A stretch of DNA of 64,000 bases, from NCBI RefSeq assembly GCF_048006345.1, contig NZ_CP180351.1, positions 558,001-622,000 of the forward strand, in the 5' to 3' direction. The translations under genes and the position numbers were made by a program. This document shows, piece by piece, positions 1-7,916 of this stretch. A model generated the notes under the pieces. That model worked only from the letters and a program-made list of their open reading frames with translations. It was not told the origin of the DNA and searched no databases. Origin of the DNA: Marivita sp030148515 (lineage in GTDB: Bacteria > Pseudomonadota > Alphaproteobacteria > Rhodobacterales > Rhodobacteraceae). The first letter of the stretch is position 1. Every line of letters starts with the position of its first letter.

Positions 1-279
1 GTTTCGAAAGAGGGCCTGATAGCTTGCACCTGCCGCAGCGAGGGCGGCCCCGACCAGAAGCGCGGCAGCGACGCGCGGCACACGGATGTTCCAGACGACT
101 ATCGAGGCCTTAGCGTCGCCTTGCCCGAGCAGCGCCATCACGGTCTGCCCTGGCGACAGCGCAAACGGCCCGATCATCACCGCGCCAAAGGCCAGCGCCG
201 CGAGACTCAGCGCCAACCCGCCCGTCAGCGACAGGACTGGCCGCCCGGAATTTACATCGGCGGTCGTCCCTCGGCCCAT
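1..279 (-). CDS. FecCD-type ABC transporter permease, N-terminal part
   Basis: Inner-membrane permease of a siderophore/cobalamin/molybdate-type (BtuC/FecCD) importer, cut by the window edge so only the first 93 residues are visible. After a short N-terminus there is one hydrophobic helix (about residues 17-37), then SPGQTVMALLGQ and the family-typical VWNIRVPRVAAALLVGAALA segment. The ATG at 279 lies inside the end of the upstream binding-protein gene (28-base overlap), with a GAAAGG-like ribosome site before it, so the two are translationally coupled. A vitamin-B12-type permease beside modA recalls the MolABC molybdate/tungstate importers, but iron or haem uptake cannot be excluded. Confidence 0.8.
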   Translation of the reverse strand, partial: MGRGTTADVNSGRPVLSLTGGLALSLAALAFGAVMIGPFALSPGQTVMALLGQGDAKASIVVWNIRVPRVAAALLVGAALAAAGASYQALFRN

Positions 280-1280
280 TCGAGCAGCCTTTCAAGTTTT
301 TCGTCACTCAGATCGACATGATAATAGAGCTTGTAGAACGCGCGGGTATCTTCGCGCAGATCACCCTGCCATGCGTCAGGATAAAGTAACCCCGCCATCC
401 AGATCAGTCCCATCATCCGGTTGAGCGAGGGCGGCCGGTCGATCCAGCCGAAGGGGGCCGTGGGCGACAGGTAAACCCGACCGTCGCGCACCGCGTCGAT
501 TCCCTGCCAGAGCGGATCCGCGAACACTTTGTCGTAGAAGATCGGGTCCCACGTCACGATAGTGTCGGGGTTGGCCACGATCACCTGCTCCATCGAGGCC
601 TGCACTAGTCCGCGAGTGGCACCCCCATCATCCGCGACGTTGCGGCCGCCTGCACGTTCAATAATCTCCGTGTTGATCGAACCCTTCATGCCCGTCTCCA
701 GCCCCTCCGGTCCACGGGCGAGGTAGACACGCGGCCGGTATTCCTCCGGCACGTCGTCGAGTATGGCGTCGATCCGCGCGAAGGTCGCTTCGACATCCGC
801 CGCCAGTTCCTCCCCCCGCTCTGGCACGCCGAGCGCGTCTCCCAGCAACCGAAGTGCTTCGGGCGTATTCTCGAACCGCCCGTCGATCAGGATGTAAGGA
901 ATGCCGGTCTGGTCCTGCACGCGGTTGGCGAGATCCACATAAGTGTCCCGGACCGAGCCGAAGTCGATGATGAGGTCGGGCTGGATTTCCAGAACGCGCT
1001 CGAGGTTCGCCTCACCACCGCGCCCGGTCAGACGCCCGGTTTCCGGAATGTCCCGATAGGGTGCGGCGATGTAGTCGCGTTCCTCGGGGCGTAGCGCGCG
1101 GGGCCAACCTGTGAGCGCCTCCGGCTTCATGATGTAGACGAGGATCGAGGCCGGAGGCCCCGCCGCGAAGACGGTGTTCACCTCGTCGGGGATCTCGACG
1201 ACGCGCCCGGCGCTGTCGGTGATTTCGCGCGCTTGAACAGGCAACGCCAAGATGGCGAGTAGCACCATGAGAAGTCGCAT
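252..1280 (-). CDS. Periplasmic binding protein of FecB/BtuF type
   Basis: A 342-residue cluster A-II binding protein for the FecCD permease encoded just downstream. A signal peptide is clear (MRLLMVLLAILALPVQA, cleavage near residue 17), followed by REITDSAGRVVEIP, the usual start of this fold, and the long inter-lobe helix around VDVEATFARIDAILDDV-like sequence. The start is the ATG at 1280, one base from the modA stop codon; upstream in-frame ATGs would run into modA and remove the signal peptide. Position in a modA/tup neighbourhood makes molybdate or tungstate a reasonable ligand, by analogy with MolA; the sequence alone does not prove the ligand. Confidence 0.82.
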   Translation of the reverse strand: MRLLMVLLAILALPVQAREITDSAGRVVEIPDEVNTVFAAGPPASILVYIMKPEALTGWPRALRPEERDYIAAPYRDIPETGRLTGRGGEANLERVLEIQPDLIIDFGSVRDTYVDLANRVQDQTGIPYILIDGRFENTPEALRLLGDALGVPERGEELAADVEATFARIDAILDDVPEEYRPRVYLARGPEGLETGMKGSINTEIIERAGGRNVADDGGATRGLVQASMEQVIVANPDTIVTWDPIFYDKVFADPLWQGIDAVRDGRVYLSPTAPFGWIDRPPSLNRMMGLIWMAGLLYPDAWQGDLREDTRAFYKLYYHVDLSDEKLERLLEWAEGRPPM

Positions 1281-1281
1281 G

Positions 1282-2073
1282 TCAGTCCTCCTTTGGCAGG
1301 GCGGCGGCATCGAATCCATACGACGCCAATACGGTTTGACCGGCAGGTGACAGGATGTGCATCGCGAGTTTCCAGGCGTTCGCAGGTGCGCCATCGAGGA
1401 CGATCAGCCCATAGTCCGCGCCAACAGACAGCGCTTCGGGAACCTGGATGATCTGCAGGGTCGGCACCTCCTTCTGCGCAAGCACCGCGTTGGTGCAATA
1501 TGTCAGGAAGACGTCCGCTTGATCGCCGTCGAGCACCCAGGCGTAGGTGTTGCGGCCCGCGGGCGGTTTGGCGCTGTCCGGTCCTCCGGTGAGCTGCAAT
1601 GCTTTTGCCTTGAGCGTGTCTGCATGCGCAGACTTGTCGAAAAGTTCAAAGGCGTAGTCGCCGGAGGGGTCCGCTTTGGGTGTGGATGTCCCGAGGCGCA
1701 CATCGTCGGAAAGCATGACTTCCAGAAGCGTGTCGGTCGACACCGTGACGTCAGGCCTTGCCAGTCCGCATAGACGATTGCGCGCGAAGAGCGCAACCGG
1801 TCCGCCCTTGCCTGCGCTCTCGAGCGTTCTCGGATGCCGCATGTTCGCCGAAGCAAAGATGTGCGCCGCCTCTCCGGCCTCGATGCGCTCTCGCAACAGA
1901 CCGGATGGGCCGAAACTCGCGGTGACCGGCGTTCCAAAGGCCGCAGTGTAGTCCTCTGCCACTTCTGACAGCGCGCCTTTCAAGCTTCCGGCCGCGAAGA
2001 GGGAAACCTCTTCCGCACTGGCCGGGGTCATGGCGAGCGCCACTATGGCTCCCAGCACAAGTGATTTCCGCAT
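1282..2073 (-). CDS. modA: Molybdate-binding periplasmic protein ModA-like
   Basis: A 263-residue periplasmic oxyanion-binding protein. The signal peptide is MRKSLVLGAIVALAMTPASA, followed by EEVSLFAAGSLKGALSEVA, matching the ModA start where a Ser of AAGSL binds the anion. A second conserved stretch is FGPSGLLRERIEAGEAAHIFASA. The rest fits a type II binding fold, with DVFLTYCTNA near residue 190. No modB or modC follows; instead a FecB/FecCD system is next in the operon. ModA may therefore serve a distant ModBC or donate to this transporter. The start at 2073 keeps the signal peptide at the N-terminus. Confidence 0.88.
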   Translation of the reverse strand: MRKSLVLGAIVALAMTPASAEEVSLFAAGSLKGALSEVAEDYTAAFGTPVTASFGPSGLLRERIEAGEAAHIFASANMRHPRTLESAGKGGPVALFARNRLCGLARPDVTVSTDTLLEVMLSDDVRLGTSTPKADPSGDYAFELFDKSAHADTLKAKALQLTGGPDSAKPPAGRNTYAWVLDGDQADVFLTYCTNAVLAQKEVPTLQIIQVPEALSVGADYGLIVLDGAPANAWKLAMHILSPAGQTVLASYGFDAAALPKED

Positions 2074-2089
2074 CTTGGTCCTCCCATAG

Positions 2090-2587
2090 TCAGTCTTCTT
2101 GCACTTCCGCATCACCCGGTTTCGACGGCGCTTTCGGTGTGAAGGCGCAGCGGTCCGGTTTGATGTCGATGAGGGGTGTGCCGTCGAGGCAATCGAGGCC
2201 ACGGACGAACAGGTTGCCCGCGTCGATCCGCTCCAGCTTGACGATTGAAGTTCCGATTGGATTCGGACGCACGGGCGAGCGCAGGGCGAATGTTCCCAAG
2301 GTTCGCCCGTCGCTTTTCGGGCTTTGCAGCACCAGATCCCGCCGGCTCTTGTCGAGCCAGTAGAGCAATTCGATCGTCCGGTAATCTTCGAGGCCGCGCA
2401 GGGCCTCGTACCAGACGGGGTCCAGCTCGAGGCGGCACTCGGGTCCGTCGAGCCGGCCTTGCCGCGGGCAATCGTCACGCGATTGCCAAGGCGTGCGGAC
2501 CCATCCGATGAAGCGCAGGGCAGCATCGGAGGCGGGCGCCAGATCGATCGCTTTCTCGTTGGCCCGCAGGTCGTCACCGCCGGTCAC
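2090..2587 (-). CDS. trmO: TrmO/TsaA-like SAM-binding methyltransferase
   Basis: A 165-residue protein of the TrmO (TsaA/YaeB) family. E. coli TrmO uses S-adenosylmethionine to methylate N6-threonylcarbamoyladenosine at position 37 of tRNAs. Typical elements are FIGWVRTPW near the N-terminus, WYEALRGLEDYRTIELLYWLD, the signature RSPVRPNPIGTS, and DCLDGTPLIDIKPD near the C-terminus. The start is a GTG at 2587 with GGAAA about 7 bases upstream. It lies 16 bases before modA and is probably its operon leader. Homologues sit in metal and oxyanion loci in many bacteria, so a role other than tRNA modification is possible. Confidence 0.75.
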   Translation of the reverse strand: MTGGDDLRANEKAIDLAPASDAALRFIGWVRTPWQSRDDCPRQGRLDGPECRLELDPVWYEALRGLEDYRTIELLYWLDKSRRDLVLQSPKSDGRTLGTFALRSPVRPNPIGTSIVKLERIDAGNLFVRGLDCLDGTPLIDIKPDRCAFTPKAPSKPGDAEVQED

Positions 2588-2751
2588 AAGCGTTTCCGTA
2601 AATTTTGCAGTTTATTGCGCATGAAGATTTCACTCAAGTCAGCTTCTAGGCTAATGATTATGGCAATTTTGGCCAGAATCCAGCCTTGAAGTTCCGGTTC
2701 CAAACTGCATAGCTGTCCTCGCCACGAAAATAATGCGAACGGGGGGAGAAT
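2588..2751. promoter_or_regulatory. Divergent control region between trmO-modA and tupBCA
   Basis: This 164-base gap separates two divergent oxyanion-uptake units and must hold both promoters. It is AT-richer than its flanks. An inverted repeat TGGC-N7-GCCA lies at 2661-2675 and could be a regulator site, for example for the HTH-binding-protein regulator encoded at 5103. No clear -35/-10 pair is asserted. Confidence 0.4.
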
Positions 2752-3459
2752 TTGCAAAGCATCGGAGACGCCTTCGGTCTCGCCTTCGCACTCGTCCTGT
2801 CAGGTGACGCCGATCTCATCGAGATCGTGCTGCTGTCCTTGCGGGTGAGCCTGACGGCGACCGCATTGGCCTGCATCATCGGTCTGCCCATCGGAGCGCT
2901 GGTGGCGATTGGCCGGTTTCCGGGACGGAACGCTGTCCTGATCGTGATGAACGCGCTCATGGGCTTGCCGCCCGTCGTTGTCGGATTGCTGGTCTATCTT
3001 TACCTGTCGCGGTCCGGACCGCTCGGGTTTCTTGGGCTGCTATACACGCCGACGGCGATGATCATCGCCCAGACGATCCTGATCGCTCCCATCGTCGCTG
3101 CCCTGTCGCGGCAAGTGCTCGAAGACCTGCACGCTGAGTATGCCGAGCAGTTCCGTTCGCTCTGCCTGACCCGGTGGCAAGCCATAAAGGCGCTTCTCTG
3201 GGACGCCCGTTACTCGCTGCTGACGGTCGGCCTTGCAGGGTTTGGGCGCGCTGTCGCAGAGGTCGGTGCCGTCATCATCGTTGGCGGCAATATCGACCAC
3301 CTGACCCGTGTCATGACAACCGCCATCGCGCTTGAGACCTCAAAGGGCGATCTGGCGCTGGCGCTCGCGCTTGGCATCATTCTCCTGGTCATCGCTCTTG
3401 GCGTGAACGCTGCCGTTCAGTCTGTGCGCATGACGGCCGCGCGGCAGGCCTATGTCTGA
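2752..3459 (+). CDS. tupB: Tungstate ABC transporter permease TupB
   Basis: A 235-residue inner-membrane permease with about five or six hydrophobic helices and the EAA loop (EYAEQFRSLCLTRWQAIKALLWDA, about residues 124-147). The N-terminal sequence and C-terminal GGNIDHLTRVMTTAIALETS are typical of TupB-type permeases. The start is TTG at 2752 with a strong GGGGGGAG ribosome site. Its end overlaps tupC by 8 bases. Together with TupC and TupA it imports tungstate, used in some formate and aldehyde dehydrogenases. Confidence 0.88.
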   Translation: MQSIGDAFGLAFALVLSGDADLIEIVLLSLRVSLTATALACIIGLPIGALVAIGRFPGRNAVLIVMNALMGLPPVVVGLLVYLYLSRSGPLGFLGLLYTPTAMIIAQTILIAPIVAALSRQVLEDLHAEYAEQFRSLCLTRWQAIKALLWDARYSLLTVGLAGFGRAVAEVGAVIIVGGNIDHLTRVMTTAIALETSKGDLALALALGIILLVIALGVNAAVQSVRMTAARQAYV

Positions 3460-4207
3460 CGCGATGGCCACGATGCATCTGCAGACCCGCGTCGCGACCG
3501 GGCGCGCGCCGCTCCTGCCATTGAAGGTCCGGGACCTCGTGCTGCGCTTCGGCGAGTCCACCGTACTCGATGGACTGAAACTGGACCTCGGCCCGACCGG
3601 CTGCTCGATGATCATGGGCCCGAACGGCTCGGGCAAGAGCCTGCTGCTGAAGCTCCTTCATGGGCTGATGAAGCCTACCTCCGGCCGGATCGACTGGGGC
3701 GGCGAGGCGCCCGAGCAGGTCACGGTGCGTCAAGCGCTGGTGTTCCAGAAACCGGTTCTTCTGCGTCGCTCGGTTGCGGCCAACATCGACTTCGTCCTGA
3801 AAGCGCGCGGCAAGGATACCGTAGAGCGGCCCGCTCTCCTTGATCATGTCGGCCTTTCGCACAAGGCGAACCAACCCGCGCGGCTTCTGTCCGGGGGCGA
3901 GGCGCAGCGTTTGGCGCTCGCCCGCGCGCTGGCGACAGATCCCGAAGTGCTTTTCTTGGATGAACCGACTGCAAGCCTTGACCCGGCCTCTGTCCTCGCC
4001 ATCGAGAAGATCGTGAGCGAGGCGCGCGCTCGTGGCGTCCGGATCATCTTCGTGACCCACGACATGGGTCAGGCACGACGCATGGCCGACGATGTCGTGT
4101 TCCTGCATCGCGGGCGGATTGCCGAGCATTGCGCTGCGGCGGAGTTCTTCCCCGAGCCCCGATCAGCGGCGGCGCGGGATTACCTGAGCGGCAGAATTGT
4201 CGTCTGA
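3452..4207 (+). CDS. tupC: Tungstate ABC transporter ATPase TupC
   Basis: A 251-residue ABC ATPase. Walker A is GPNGSGKS (about residues 54-61), the signature is LSGGEAQRLALARAL, Walker B LFLDEPTASLD, and the H-loop THDMGQARR. The Q-loop FQKPVLLRRS is intact. It overlaps the end of tupB, and its own end lies just before tupA, so the three form one operon in the order B-C-A. It powers uptake of the anion captured by TupA. Confidence 0.88.
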   Translation: MSDAMATMHLQTRVATGRAPLLPLKVRDLVLRFGESTVLDGLKLDLGPTGCSMIMGPNGSGKSLLLKLLHGLMKPTSGRIDWGGEAPEQVTVRQALVFQKPVLLRRSVAANIDFVLKARGKDTVERPALLDHVGLSHKANQPARLLSGGEAQRLALARALATDPEVLFLDEPTASLDPASVLAIEKIVSEARARGVRIIFVTHDMGQARRMADDVVFLHRGRIAEHCAAAEFFPEPRSAAARDYLSGRIVV

Positions 4208-4232
4208 CATAAGCAAAAAGGGAGTGACCATA

Positions 4233-5048
4233 ATGCTTGCAAGGAAACTGATAGCGACGACAGTCGCACTGGTGATCGGAAGCGCCGCTTGGGCGCAAGA
4301 CTCGATCATCGTCCAGTCGACCACCTCCACGGCCAACTCGGGCCTTTACGAGTACCTCCTGCCGATCTTCCAGGACAAGACCGGTATTCAGGTCAACGTC
4401 GTGGCTGTTGGCACCGGCCAGGCGATCAAGAACGCCGAGAACTGCGACGGCGACGTGCTTCTGGTCCATGCAAAGGCGTCCGAGGAGAAGTTCGTCGAGG
4501 CTGGCTTCGGCACCGAGCGGACAGATCTCATGTACAACGACTTCGTCGTGGTGGGGCCTGAGGCCGACCCGGCGGGTGTTGCGGGCATGAATGACGTGCA
4601 GGGTGCCTTGACCAAGATTGCCGAGGTAGGCGCCCCCTTCGCATCGCGCGGCGACGACAGCGGAACGCACAAGGCGGAAATGGCGCTCTGGAGCTCGGCC
4701 GGCGTCGATCCGACGAGTGCCTCCGGCGACTGGTATCGCGAGACCGGCTCGGGCATGGGCGCGACGCTCAACACCGGCATCGGCATGGGCGCATATGTCA
4801 TGACCGACCGCGCGACCTGGATCAGCTTCGGGAACAAGCAGGACTATCAGATCGCGGTTCAGGGCGACGAGGACATGTTCAACCAGTACGGCGTGATCCC
4901 GGTGAACCCGGCCAACTGTCCGACGGTGAACGTCGATGCTGCGCAGACCTTCGCAGACTGGCTGGTCTCGGATGAGGGACAAGAGGTAATCGCGGGCTAC
5001 AAGGTGAACGACCAACAACTGTTCTTCCCCAACGCGCCGGACAATTGA
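4233..5048 (+). CDS. tupA: Tungstate-binding periplasmic protein TupA
   Basis: A 271-residue binding protein with signal peptide MLARKLIATTVALVIGSAAWA. After cleavage comes IIVQSTTSTANSGLYEYLLP, the TupA landmark in which a Thr/Ser cluster binds tungstate, then DVLLVHAKASEEKFVE and a SRGDDSGTHKAE anion-binding segment near residue 145, both characteristic of TupA. The ATG at 4233 is chosen because GGGAG lies about 8 bases before it and it begins the signal peptide. Confidence 0.9.
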   Translation: MLARKLIATTVALVIGSAAWAQDSIIVQSTTSTANSGLYEYLLPIFQDKTGIQVNVVAVGTGQAIKNAENCDGDVLLVHAKASEEKFVEAGFGTERTDLMYNDFVVVGPEADPAGVAGMNDVQGALTKIAEVGAPFASRGDDSGTHKAEMALWSSAGVDPTSASGDWYRETGSGMGATLNTGIGMGAYVMTDRATWISFGNKQDYQIAVQGDEDMFNQYGVIPVNPANCPTVNVDAAQTFADWLVSDEGQEVIAGYKVNDQQLFFPNAPDN

Positions 5049-5060
5049 TAGGATGAACGA

Positions 5061-5081
5061 GGCGGCAGGTCGCTTGCCGCC
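5061..5081 (+). promoter_or_regulatory. Hairpin between tupA and regulator gene
   Basis: GGCGGCA-N7-TGCCGCC forms a perfect 7-bp stem starting 12 bases after the tupA stop. No U-tract follows, so it is more likely an mRNA-stabilising or partial-termination hairpin than a strong intrinsic terminator. Confidence 0.4.
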
Positions 5082-5102
5082 CCGATAACCCGAAGAGTTG
5101 CC

Positions 5103-6002
5103 ATGGACGATATCGCCTTTCCGGATCACGAATACCTGACGGTCAAGGAACTGGCCGACCTTCTGCGGATGAAGGAGCGCAAGATCTATGACTTGGCCTC
5201 ATCGGGTGCTGTTCCTGTTTCCAAGGCCACGGGAAAGCTCCTCTTTCCCGCCGCCGAGATCAGGGCGTGGATCGAAAACGCCAAGTCAGGCGGCATTGCT
5301 GGATCATCTGCGGCGTCCACCACCCGGCCCCCGATCGTTCTTGGCAGTCACGACCCGCTTCTGGACTGGGCCATCCGTCAATCGCGCTGCGGGCTGGCGA
5401 GCTATTACGACGGCTCCCTCGACGGGGTCGACCGTTTCGTGCGGGGCGAGGGCATCGCGGCTGGATTGCACATCCACGATGCGACATCAGATCGCTGGAA
5501 TGTTCCGACAGTCTCGGATCTGGCCTCGGATCAGAATGCGGTGCTTGTCGCCTTTGCCGCCCGCAAGAGGGGTTTGGTGTATCGCGCGGACGGCATTGCG
5601 CTAGGGGGGCTGTCCGACCTTGCGGGCCGCCGTTTCGTCCCCAGGCAAGCCGAATCCGGGACGGACGCGTTGTTTCGCGAAATCGCGGGCAGAGAGGGGC
5701 TGGACCTGTCACACCTCACGCTGGCGGACGTGGCGCGAACCGAAGATGAAGCCGTCGAGGCGGTGCGGCGCGGAGATGCGGACACAACCTTTGGCCTCGA
5801 AGCGGTCGCGCGCAGCTACGGTCTCGAGTTCCTGCCCGTGATCGAAGAGCACTTCGCGCTCTTGGTCGACCGTAAGGCATGGTTCGAAGCGCCGGTGCAG
5901 AAGTTGATGGCGTTCTGTGCAACAGACACCTTCGCCAACAGGGCCAAGACCTCTGGCGGATACGATATCGTAGACCTCGGCAAAGTGATCTGGAACGCCT
6001 GA
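5103..6002 (+). CDS. One-component regulator: excisionase-type HTH plus binding-protein-like domain
   Basis: A 299-residue fusion. Residues about 8-60 (YLTVKELADLLRMKERKIYDLASSGAVPVSK, then KLLFPAAEIRAWI) are a MerR/excisionase-type helix-turn-helix. Residues about 78-299 resemble the substrate-binding domain of molybdate/tungstate binding proteins (PBP_like), with VLGSHDPLLDWAIRQS and GGLSDLAGRRFVPRQAESGTD. It has no signal peptide, so it acts in the cytoplasm. Its place directly after tupBCA suggests it senses tungstate or molybdate and controls this locus, a ModE-like role with a different architecture. The ligand and the activator or repressor sense are inferred. Confidence 0.85.
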   Translation: MDDIAFPDHEYLTVKELADLLRMKERKIYDLASSGAVPVSKATGKLLFPAAEIRAWIENAKSGGIAGSSAASTTRPPIVLGSHDPLLDWAIRQSRCGLASYYDGSLDGVDRFVRGEGIAAGLHIHDATSDRWNVPTVSDLASDQNAVLVAFAARKRGLVYRADGIALGGLSDLAGRRFVPRQAESGTDALFREIAGREGLDLSHLTLADVARTEDEAVEAVRRGDADTTFGLEAVARSYGLEFLPVIEEHFALLVDRKAWFEAPVQKLMAFCATDTFANRAKTSGGYDIVDLGKVIWNA

Positions 6003-6015
6003 GGGATTCCTCAGG
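5998..6015. terminator. Bidirectional stem-loop between convergent genes
   Basis: CCTGAGG-GATT-CCTCAGG is a perfect 7-bp hairpin that overlaps the stop codons of both the regulator (plus strand) and the DMT exporter (minus strand). It lacks a clear T-run, so its strength is uncertain. Confidence 0.45.
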
Positions 6016-6934
6016 GCGCGGTGATCGGTGGGGGGGTGCGCCGCTTTCCGGACAGCGCGTTCCCCGCAATCGCAACAAGCAGAATGAGGCCTCCAACCAA
6101 AGTGTACATACTCGCTCTCTCGCCGAGAAACAGCCAGACCCAGAACGGGCCAAGAAGCACTTCAGCCAACGAGAGCAGCGCAAGTTCCGCTGCGGGCAAA
6201 CTGCGGGATCCTATCGTGTAAAGGACAAGACCCGCACCAACCTGGAACACCCCCATGCCCATCGCGATGCCACCATCGTGAGCGCTGATCGAAAGCGGCA
6301 GCCCTTGTGCCACACAGATGTAAACTGTGATGCCGATGGCGAAGAGACCTGAAAGGAACACGGACGGAAGCATTTCAACCGTTTTCCCCCAACGCAAAGC
6401 AACCGTGAAAACCGCAAAGCCCAAAGCCGATCCAAGCGCGGCAAGGCTGCCCATCAAAGCGACACCACCGGATTTGTCCGACACCATGATCGCGATGTCG
6501 CCGATGGCGACGCAGATCGCCACCCAGGTTGCTCTGCGCACAGGTTCGCGCAGAAGGAACCTTCCCAGGACCGCAGCCATGAAGGGTGCAGTTGCGAAAA
6601 GCAGCATGGCATTGGCCACAGACGTGTTCTGGATCGCAAAAATACCACCGGAGTAGGCCGCGACCAGAGATAATCCGGCAATGACGCCAGGGAAGCCGGC
6701 ACGACGTATCAGCGTGAAAGGGCTTTTCCCGGATCTGATGCGAATGAGCAGATAAAGAAAACCAGACATGCTGATCGACCGGTAAAGCAAGATCTGCCAG
6801 ACGACAGCGTCCTCAATCAGGCGGATTCCCAGGCCAACGGTCGACCAGAGGACCCCGGCCGCAAAGACAAAGAAAAGTCCATGCTTGTGCGCGTCGGACG
6901 AATTTTCTGAAAGAGCGACTGCCATAGCATCCAT
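6011..6934 (-). CDS. DMT-superfamily EamA-type transporter
   Basis: A membrane protein of about 307 residues with ten predicted hydrophobic helices arranged as two EamA repeats, typical of the drug/metabolite exporter superfamily. Landmarks are FAAGVLWSTVGLGIR in helix 1, NTSVANAMLLFATAPFMAAVLG in the first repeat and SLPAAELALLSLAEVLLGPFWVWLFLGE in the second. The start at 6934 (MDAMAVAL) is chosen because it precedes helix 1 by a normal distance; an in-frame ATG at 7036 would add 34 hydrophilic residues. The substrate is unknown. It converges with the tup regulator and is not obviously part of a pathway here. Confidence 0.8.
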   Translation of the reverse strand: MDAMAVALSENSSDAHKHGLFFVFAAGVLWSTVGLGIRLIEDAVVWQILLYRSISMSGFLYLLIRIRSGKSPFTLIRRAGFPGVIAGLSLVAAYSGGIFAIQNTSVANAMLLFATAPFMAAVLGRFLLREPVRRATWVAICVAIGDIAIMVSDKSGGVALMGSLAALGSALGFAVFTVALRWGKTVEMLPSVFLSGLFAIGITVYICVAQGLPLSISAHDGGIAMGMGVFQVGAGLVLYTIGSRSLPAAELALLSLAEVLLGPFWVWLFLGERASMYTLVGGLILLVAIAGNALSGKRRTPPPITAP

Positions 6935-7419
6935 TGAACTGAAACAACCTGAAGAATAACGAGAATGCCGCGCCTGTTGGCCTCCGTTTGCGACATTCTC
7001 AAGCTGTATCGTCGCGTGCGGCACCTCGGTGGCCATAAGCCAAGAATTCAGCCAATGTTTGAAGAAAGCCTATGAGGATGCTTAGGCAGGCGGTACTAAG
7101 CTGATCCAAAGTTCGTTGGAGGAGCGGAGCGAAACTGATTTGGCAGCAATCAGCAAGGCGGTGGTATGCACGTGAAAAGCGCAGGGGATCGCGCAACTTC
7201 GCAAACGTTTCTTGACGGTCGCGTCCTGTCTGGATCGTGCGATGGAGAAGCGGGGCAGGTTCACAAACCCACCCAAACACTGCCGTTTGCCTGTCTTCAT
7301 CCTCGGGGGGGTAGACTGCCCCAATTCGTCTGCAGTAGGTGTCCAACATGGTCCCAAAAACCGGATCGCGGACCATAGGAGAATTAGGAATGCCCCACAA
7401 CGCAGCCACTGCGGCGGCG

Positions 7420-7522
7420 AGATTATCTTGTGCGCCCATGATGGATGGTAGAGATTGACTCAATATTTCAATAAGTTGAAGGGTTTCTTGTGCAACCTAT
7501 GTTCATGTTTCGATCGCGTGAT
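7420..7522. repeat. Dispersed 103-base repeat, copy 1
   Basis: Aligns without gaps to 16929-17031. Both copies share ATGATGGATGGT near one end and the block TTCGATCGCGTGAT at the other, with diverged sequence between. On the minus strand the first part reads S-x-P-S-I-x-G-A-x-D-N-L-A in both copies with mostly synonymous differences, as if it were a decayed coding segment. Its family is unknown to me. Confidence 0.55.
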
Positions 7523-7800
7523 CTCGGACTGCGTCGGACGCATTACGTTGCTCCGGCAATTCCTGGTTTCCTCGAGGGCTTATGATGTGCGCTGGGGATG
7601 AGAAATTGTTATTGGCTAGTACGCAGGAACTGCATGTCCCGCTGAAAGCAGTTGTTCGAAGTGGGCGGTGGTTAAGTCTGATTTGAGGGTGACTTTCCCG
7701 CCGTTCGGCGCGCTTCGCTGCAGATTGCGGACCATCGGGCTTTTTTAGCGTCTTGCAACTCTGCGCATCAGAGTGCCTGGTGAACCTTCACGCAAATGAG

Positions 7801-7826
7801 TGTCTCAACACGCGCCAAATGAGACA
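7801..7826. promoter_or_regulatory. Predicted operator for the AcoR-like regulator
   Basis: TGTCTCA-N12-TGAGACA, a perfect 7-bp inverted repeat about 90 bases before the E1alpha start codon. The same repeat with the same 12-base spacer and one end mismatch occurs at 16356-16381, upstream of the AhpD-like/AcoR-like genes. I see no -24/-12 sigma-54 promoter (TGGC-N8-TGC) between this site and the gene. Confidence 0.6.
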
Positions 7827-7916
7827 ATTTCCCTGACACGAACGCGCGTCGGTTCAAAACCCTATGCATGTTGCCGACACAAAGGCAGCCTTTCCCCGAC
7901 AAGGAGGAGAGGAACA

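Larger units (their letters stand above)
6935..7916. other. Long intergenic region with no confident gene
   Basis: About 980 bases before the dehydrogenase operon. The only sizeable reading frame (6999-7463, minus strand, TTG start, 154 residues) resembles nothing I recognise and is not supported by a clear ribosome site. The region carries one copy of a 103-base dispersed repeat (7420-7522) and the AcoR-type inverted repeat at 7801-7826. The rest shows no coding signal I would defend. Confidence 0.5.

Noticed and set aside
6999..7463. A 154-residue minus-strand frame upstream of the DMT gene as a real gene.
   Set aside because: No ribosome site, no known family, and its first part is the diverged 103-base repeat. 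I keep it only as a possible remnant.
7827..7916. A sigma-54 promoter for the dehydrogenase operon, as for classical acetoin operons.
   Set aside because: No TGGC-N8-TGC element could be found, and the adjacent AcoR-like protein lacks the sigma-54 interaction motif.
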